Positions 5,938-8,715 of a stretch of DNA of 8,715 nucleotides are shown in pieces (within the stretch, counting starts at the first letter, position 1; every line of letters starts with the position of its first letter). Source of the stretch: Bacillota bacterium (lineage in GTDB: Bacteria > Bacillota > Clostridia > Oscillospirales > Acutalibacteraceae); assembly GCA_023460155.1 (NCBI GenBank), contig JAEWRF010000214.1, forward strand, positions 1 through 8,715, given 5' to 3'. Below the pieces are notes generated by a model. That model saw only the letters and a program-made list of their open reading frames with translations, did no database searches and was not told the DNA's origin. Position numbers and translations under genes: made by a program.

Positions 5938-6048
5938 GGTAGTGGTACCTTTCCGCGCGTACCGCGAGTCCCTTCGGCTCCTTTTTGGAAGAGGAAAGCA
6001 CATGGCTGCTCCCGACCTGCGTCTGCAGGTTCTCACCGGCCGCCAACG
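5938..6048. other. Unassigned segment between the two tRNA-Pro 3' copies
   Basis: This is a GC-rich interval with several small hairpins: 5936-5951 (AAGGTA/TACCTT), 6015-6030 (ACCTGC/GCAGGT) and a weak GAGTC/GGCTC stem followed by CTTTTT near 5967-5985 on the plus strand. An open minus-strand frame from about 6046 to the repeat has coding-like composition but no recognisable family. No gene is called. Confidence 0.4.
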
Positions 6049-6087
6049 AAAAAAGAGCTCACCTCCTTCGGAGGCAAGCTCTTTTTT
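6049..6087 (-). terminator. Rho-independent terminator of tRNA-Pro
   Basis: AAAAAAGAGCT (6049-6059) pairs with AGCTCTTTTTT (6077-6087). Inside is a second stem CCTCC/GGAGG (6062-6066, 6070-6074) with a TTC loop. On the minus strand it begins at the last base of the CCA and ends in six U residues. Confidence 0.9.
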
Positions 6088-6162
6088 GGTCGAGGTGACA
6101 GGATTCGAACCTGCGACATCCTGCTCCCAAAGCAGGCGCGCTACCAACTGCGCTACACCTCG
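6087..6162 (-). tRNA. tRNA-Pro (anticodon UGG)
   Basis: This is a 76-base tRNA including CCA (6087-6089). The acceptor CGAGGTG/CACCTCG is perfect. The D-arm is GTAGCGCAGTTGGTAGCGC. The anticodon arm is CCTGC-TTTGGGA-GCAGG, giving UGG. The T-arm ACAGG is canonical: GCAGG-TTCGAAT-CCTGT. It has its own consensus promoter and terminator, so it is a single-gene unit. Confidence 0.96.
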
Positions 6163-6189
6163 ATTTTTATCCGGTTCAACGGCTTTCCT

Positions 6190-6218
6190 ATTATAGGGGA
6201 AAAAGAAGCGGTTGTCAA
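6190..6218 (-). promoter_or_regulatory. Consensus sigma-A promoter of tRNA-Pro
   Basis: On the minus strand TTGACA (6213-6218), exactly 17 bases, then TATAAT (6190-6195): a perfect match to both consensus hexamers. The start is expected near 6183, about 20 bases before the tRNA. Confidence 0.93.
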
Positions 6219-6325
6219 GGCGAATGGGCGGCGCCGGAAGAGCTTCTCGGATAAGCCCGGCGTCCCGCTGGAAAATGTTTTCACAAATTTGTTTATAAAT
6301 CGTTCAAACGCAATTTAAAATTTAT

Positions 6326-6333
6326 GCTATGAT
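6326..6333 (+). promoter_or_regulatory. Candidate extended -10 promoter of the transglutaminase-like gene
   Basis: TGCTATGAT (6325-6333) is an extended -10 element. Only a poor -35 (TTCAAA, 6303-6308, 19-base spacing) is present. The start would be near 6340, about 45 bases before the GTG start codon. Confidence 0.5.
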
Positions 6334-6383
6334 AAGAAAAGAATAAAAACGGATTGATTGTAAGCGAACGGAGGGTTCCTTTG

Positions 6384-7829
6384 GTGAATAAAAGAAAGAA
6401 GCTGTTCCGGCTGACGGCTGTCGTACTCGCGGGCGCACTGCTTCTTCAGACCACCGGCTGCGCGGAGGTGGCAAATTATCTGCATGCGGAGGTGTCCTCC
6501 GGGCTTACGGCGCTTTCTTCTTCGCCGTCCGTTCAATTTGACCCTTCCCCTTCCTCATCCTCCGCTCCTGCTTCGTCCCGGGCGTCTTCCGGAACAGCCG
6601 CAGCGTCTTCGCGGAAATCCGGAGTCCAGAGCGTCAAAAAGGTCACGCCGAATGCGGGGGACACCGGCGGGCAGTATGAGAATATCGCAAAAAGCGGAGT
6701 CAGTTCGACGAGCTATTCCTTCCTCGCCCAGTGCGGCGGGTACCAGGGCCTGACAGACAGCACGGAAAGAAATCTTTATCAATTGATCGGGCAGAGCGTC
6801 AGTCAGATTTCCAGCCAGAAGGACTCGGCGGGCTATTATCCCGTGCGCCGGGTATCTTCTTCCGGCAGCGTGTCGGAGGCAAAGATCCGGCTCGCGCTGA
6901 TGGCATACCTGAACGACAATCCACAGGTGTTCTGGATTGCAAACGCCTATTCCTACGGGCTTTCGGGCGCGGGAACGACCCTCCAGATGTATTCCTATCT
7001 TTCGCCGGGCGATTGCAGCACGGCGGTGAAAAATTTCAACAGCCGTCTTCAGGCTGCGGTAAAAAGTATCCCCGGCGGGCTGAGCCAGTTCAGCCGGGAG
7101 GAATCGGCGTTCGATTATCTGATTTCCCGGTGCAGCTACGATGACGCGGCGGCAGCGGATTCCAGCCAATGGCAGGCCTATACGGCCTACGGCGCGCTGG
7201 TAAACGGAAAAGCGGTATGCGAGGGCTATTCCCGCGCCATGCAGCTCCTGGCAAGCTATACCGGCCTTTCCTGCATTCTGATCCGCGGGACGGGCGACGG
7301 AGTCAATCATATGTGGAATGAAATTAATATCGACGGCCAATGGTACAATCTTGATGTGACCTGGTGCGACAGCGACATGCTTATTTACAACTATTTCAAT
7401 GTCACGGATGCCGTGCTCCGTCAGACCCATCAGCCCGGACCGCTCGCTTCTTCGCTGGCAGAGAGCGCCGTCTGCGGTTCCAATTCCCAATATAACCTTC
7501 TGCTGCCGGAGTGTACCTCTGCGGCGGCCAACTATTTCGCCGTCCGGGGCGCGTCCGTGACAACGATCGGAAGTTCCGGCGACAGCGCGGTCGAACAGGC
7601 AGTGGCATCCCGCCTGAAGGCGGGGGATACCACAATCCCGTTCCGGATTTCCCCGAGTCTGAATTATGACAGCACCGTCAGTCAAATGATGACGGCGTCC
7701 CCTTATAAAATGTGGACCTATCTGGAGAAGGCGTCTGCACTGGCCGGGAAAAGCCTGAACCTTCAGCAGACGACCTATGCGACGGATAAGAACGACCGCG
7801 GAATCAATGTGCAGGTAACTTATCAGTAA
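6384..7829 (+). CDS. Transglutaminase-like domain lipoprotein
   Basis: GTG at 6384 is preferred (481 residues): GGAGG at 6370-6374 is 9 bases upstream, and the product then starts as a classic signal peptide, MNKRKKLFRLTAVVLAGALL. TTG at 6381 is also possible. LLQTTGC puts a lipobox-like Cys at residue 26, although Thr at -3 is atypical. A Ser/Ala/Pro-rich linker (about 44-82) separates the membrane anchor from the body. Residues 267-340 carry the transglutaminase/papain-like core: Cys279 in GKAVCEGYS, His309 in VNHMWNE, and Asp324 in WYNLDVTWCD, so the Cys-His-Asp triad is intact. Such bacterial domains act as cysteine proteases or amidases, or cross-link or process surface polymers. Here the site would be the outer face of the membrane; the substrate is unknown. 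About 180 residues before and 140 after the core match no family I recognise. Monocistronic. Confidence 0.85.
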   Translation: MNKRKKLFRLTAVVLAGALLLQTTGCAEVANYLHAEVSSGLTALSSSPSVQFDPSPSSSSAPASSRASSGTAAASSRKSGVQSVKKVTPNAGDTGGQYENIAKSGVSSTSYSFLAQCGGYQGLTDSTERNLYQLIGQSVSQISSQKDSAGYYPVRRVSSSGSVSEAKIRLALMAYLNDNPQVFWIANAYSYGLSGAGTTLQMYSYLSPGDCSTAVKNFNSRLQAAVKSIPGGLSQFSREESAFDYLISRCSYDDAAAADSSQWQAYTAYGALVNGKAVCEGYSRAMQLLASYTGLSCILIRGTGDGVNHMWNEINIDGQWYNLDVTWCDSDMLIYNYFNVTDAVLRQTHQPGPLASSLAESAVCGSNSQYNLLLPECTSAAANYFAVRGASVTTIGSSGDSAVEQAVASRLKAGDTTIPFRISPSLNYDSTVSQMMTASPYKMWTYLEKASALAGKSLNLQQTTYATDKNDRGINVQVTYQ

Positions 7830-7839
7830 ACGGTAATGT

Positions 7840-7868
7840 TTGATATTTTCCCATAGATATGTTACAAT
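7840..7868 (+). promoter_or_regulatory. Promoter upstream of the FolK-like gene
   Basis: TTGATA (7840-7845), a 17-base spacer and TACAAT (7863-7868). The start would be near 7875, giving a leader of about 130 bases. The leader includes a 7-bp AT-rich stem AATATTC/GAATATT (near 7891-7912) with no U-run, so I do not call it a terminator. Confidence 0.65.
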
Positions 7869-8007
7869 TTCGTTCAGAGAAAAGGGATAATATTCAATCT
7901 CTGGAATATTTATGAAAAAATCAGATTAATCTCATCGCGCGTATGAGTTTTGAGATTTCCGATGGGCAAAAGCGTGGGTGCGGAGCTGTTTGAGAAGGAG
8001 AAGCATT

Positions 8008-8469
8008 ATGAAAAAAGCAATTCTTAGCTTTGCTTCCGGCAGGGGAAAACGGGAAGAGAATGTCCGAAACGCCGTTCATGCGACGGAAAGGCTGGCCGGT
8101 ACGACGGTGATTGTCAAATCCAGTCTGTACGAGTCAGACGCAGAAGGGTCTGAGAAACTGACGGCCTGTGCCGTTCTGCTTACGGAGCTTTCCCCCTTTG
8201 CGCTTTTTGGAGCCTGCAAGGGAATTGAAGCGGCAATGGGGAGGGTTCCGGACGAAGACTCCGGGAAACAGGTCATGGAGATCGAGCTTCTCCTGTACGA
8301 GGATGTTGTTCTGCGGAATCCCGAGCTGATGCTGCCGCATCCGGAACTGCTTCGCCGGCCGCTTTTTCTTGTCCCTCTGGGAGAGATCTTTCCGGACGGG
8401 AAGGCCTTGGGGGTCGATTTCGCCGGCGCGCTTCGAAAAGCCGATACGGAGCGGATTCGCACACTTTGA
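8008..8469 (+). CDS. Divergent FolK-like (HPPK-fold) protein with altered active site
   Basis: ATG at 8008 has AAGGAG (7995-8000) 7 bases upstream; the product is 153 residues. The overall pattern is that of 6-hydroxymethyl-7,8-dihydropterin pyrophosphokinase: KKAILSF at the start, VKSSLYES (36-43), LSPFALFGACKGIEAAMGR (61-79), ELLLYEDVVL..PEL.LPHPELL.R (93-117) and FLVPLGEIFPDG (120-131). FolK transfers pyrophosphate from ATP to the pterin in folate synthesis. Several family-defining residues differ. The N-terminal GSNxG is ASGRG, the pterin-contacting FLNA is KLTA, the RxxGPRxxDxDLL segment is EDSGKQVMEIELLL, and both metal-binding Asp residues are Glu (E91, E93). The conserved PHP His111 and the following Arg are kept. 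No folP or folB lies nearby. It may be a pseudo-enzyme or a repurposed paralogue; family is likely, function is unknown. Confidence 0.8.
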   Translation: MKKAILSFASGRGKREENVRNAVHATERLAGTTVIVKSSLYESDAEGSEKLTACAVLLTELSPFALFGACKGIEAAMGRVPDEDSGKQVMEIELLLYEDVVLRNPELMLPHPELLRRPLFLVPLGEIFPDGKALGVDFAGALRKADTERIRTL

Positions 8470-8530
8470 AAAGAAAAACTAAAAAAAGTCAAAGAAAAGG
8501 GTTGACATTAGGGTCTGCGTTTGGTATTAT
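8468..8530 (+). promoter_or_regulatory. rRNA operon promoter with A-rich upstream element
   Basis: TTGACA (8502-8507), a 17-base spacer and TATTAT (8525-8530). The 30 bases before it (about 8468-8499) are A-tract rich (AAAAGAAAAACTAAAAAAAG), like an UP element that contacts the RNA polymerase alpha subunit. The -35 starts only 33 bases after the FolK-like stop codon. Transcription should begin near 8537. Confidence 0.85.
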
Positions 8531-8536
8531 AGTGAA

Positions 8537-8715
8537 GCGCCTTACGGAAACGGACACTTGAGAGAGCGGTTCGAAACGCCGGAAAGCCGCATGGGACCTT
8601 GAAAATTAAACAACGAAAAGGAAAAAGGAACCCGTAAAGATTTCGAGAGACAATGTACTTTCGGACAAGAGATGAAAACTCTAAAAAATCAAATGAAACA
8701 CGTTAGTGTTTTTGA
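8537..8715 (+). other. 5' leader of an rRNA operon (16S rRNA begins at or just past the window edge)
   Basis: GACCTTGAAAATTAAACAA (8595-8613) is the boxA-related leader/spacer sequence common before Firmicutes 16S genes (compare TCTTTGAAAACTAAACAA). The right edge, GTGTTTTTGA, is what normally precedes GAGTTTGATCCTGGCTCAG. AAACAC/GTGTTT (8696-8701, 8706-8711) forms a small hairpin next to the expected mature 5' end. The leader carries antitermination and RNase III processing signals. The last few bases may already belong to mature 16S rRNA. Confidence 0.75.

Noticed and set aside
5938..5990. Possible T-box antiterminator (GTACCGCG followed by a small stem and CTTTTTGG on the plus strand)
   Set aside because: The TGGNACCGCG core is not intact (GCGTACCGCG), there is no stem I with a specifier loop, and no synthetase or amino-acid gene follows on that strand.
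5887..6318. Plus-strand open frames across tRNA-Pro (peptides such as EVTGFEPATSCSQSRRATNCA)
   Set aside because: These are the typical false protein from antisense tRNA-Pro; no start signal or homology.
6555..7685. 376-residue minus-strand open frame opposite the transglutaminase-like gene
   Set aside because: It is a GC-driven shadow of the real gene. The plus-strand protein has a lipobox and an intact catalytic triad; the antisense product has no recognisable features.
7891..7912. AATATTC/GAATATT hairpin after the transglutaminase-like gene as a terminator
   Set aside because: The stem is AT-only apart from one pair, and no U-run follows.

Overview
The window looks like a Bacillota chromosome, most likely Clostridia of the Oscillospiraceae/Ruminococcaceae type. 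Signs of this are strong AAGGAGG ribosome-binding sites, tRNA genes that encode their CCA ends, a PaiA-like acetyltransferase, a large secreted NHL-propeller protein, a transglutaminase-fold lipoprotein and a Firmicutes-style rRNA leader (ACCTTGAAAATTAAACAA). The genus is not determinable from what I can see. Most of the DNA is roughly 50-60% G+C in the lines I counted. The acetyltransferase gene is clearly lower (about 37% in two counted lines).

Layout. (1) 2-307, + strand: C-terminal end of a methyl-accepting chemotaxis protein. It is followed by a strong bidirectional terminator (325-361) shared with the convergent next gene. (2) 383-4351, - strand: a 1322-residue secreted protein with twelve NHL repeats arranged as 6+6. 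Each set of six is followed by a copy of the same ~100-residue domain. FN3-like, linker and Ig-like C-terminal parts follow. (3) 4352-4740: AT-rich intergenic region holding the likely promoter and an 11-bp tandem repeat. (4) 4744-5161, - strand: a two-tRNA transcription unit, tRNA-Thr(UGU) then tRNA-Tyr(GUA), with a TTGACA-17-TATTAT promoter and a terminator. The 3' flank carries duplicated terminator and T-arm fragments. (5) 5274-5801, - strand: PaiA-like polyamine N-acetyltransferase. (6) 5912-6218, - strand: tRNA-Pro(UGG) with a consensus promoter and terminator, plus a perfect 26-bp direct copy of its 3' end 172 bp away. (7) 6384-7829, + strand: transglutaminase-like lipoprotein. (8) 8008-8469, + strand: a FolK-fold protein whose key catalytic residues are replaced. 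(9) 8468-8715, + strand: A-rich upstream element, rRNA promoter and rRNA leader. The window ends where 16S rRNA should begin.

These are mostly independent transcription units, each with its own promoter and not forming one pathway. Two are surface or secreted proteins (NHL protein, transglutaminase lipoprotein), two are tRNA units and one is an rRNA operon start. I see no convincing new multi-gene system. The most notable single observations are the degenerate FolK homologue just upstream of the rRNA promoter, partial tRNA copies beside both tRNA loci, the C55 substitution in tRNA-Tyr, and the duplicated propeller-plus-domain module with an unrecognised ~100-residue domain.
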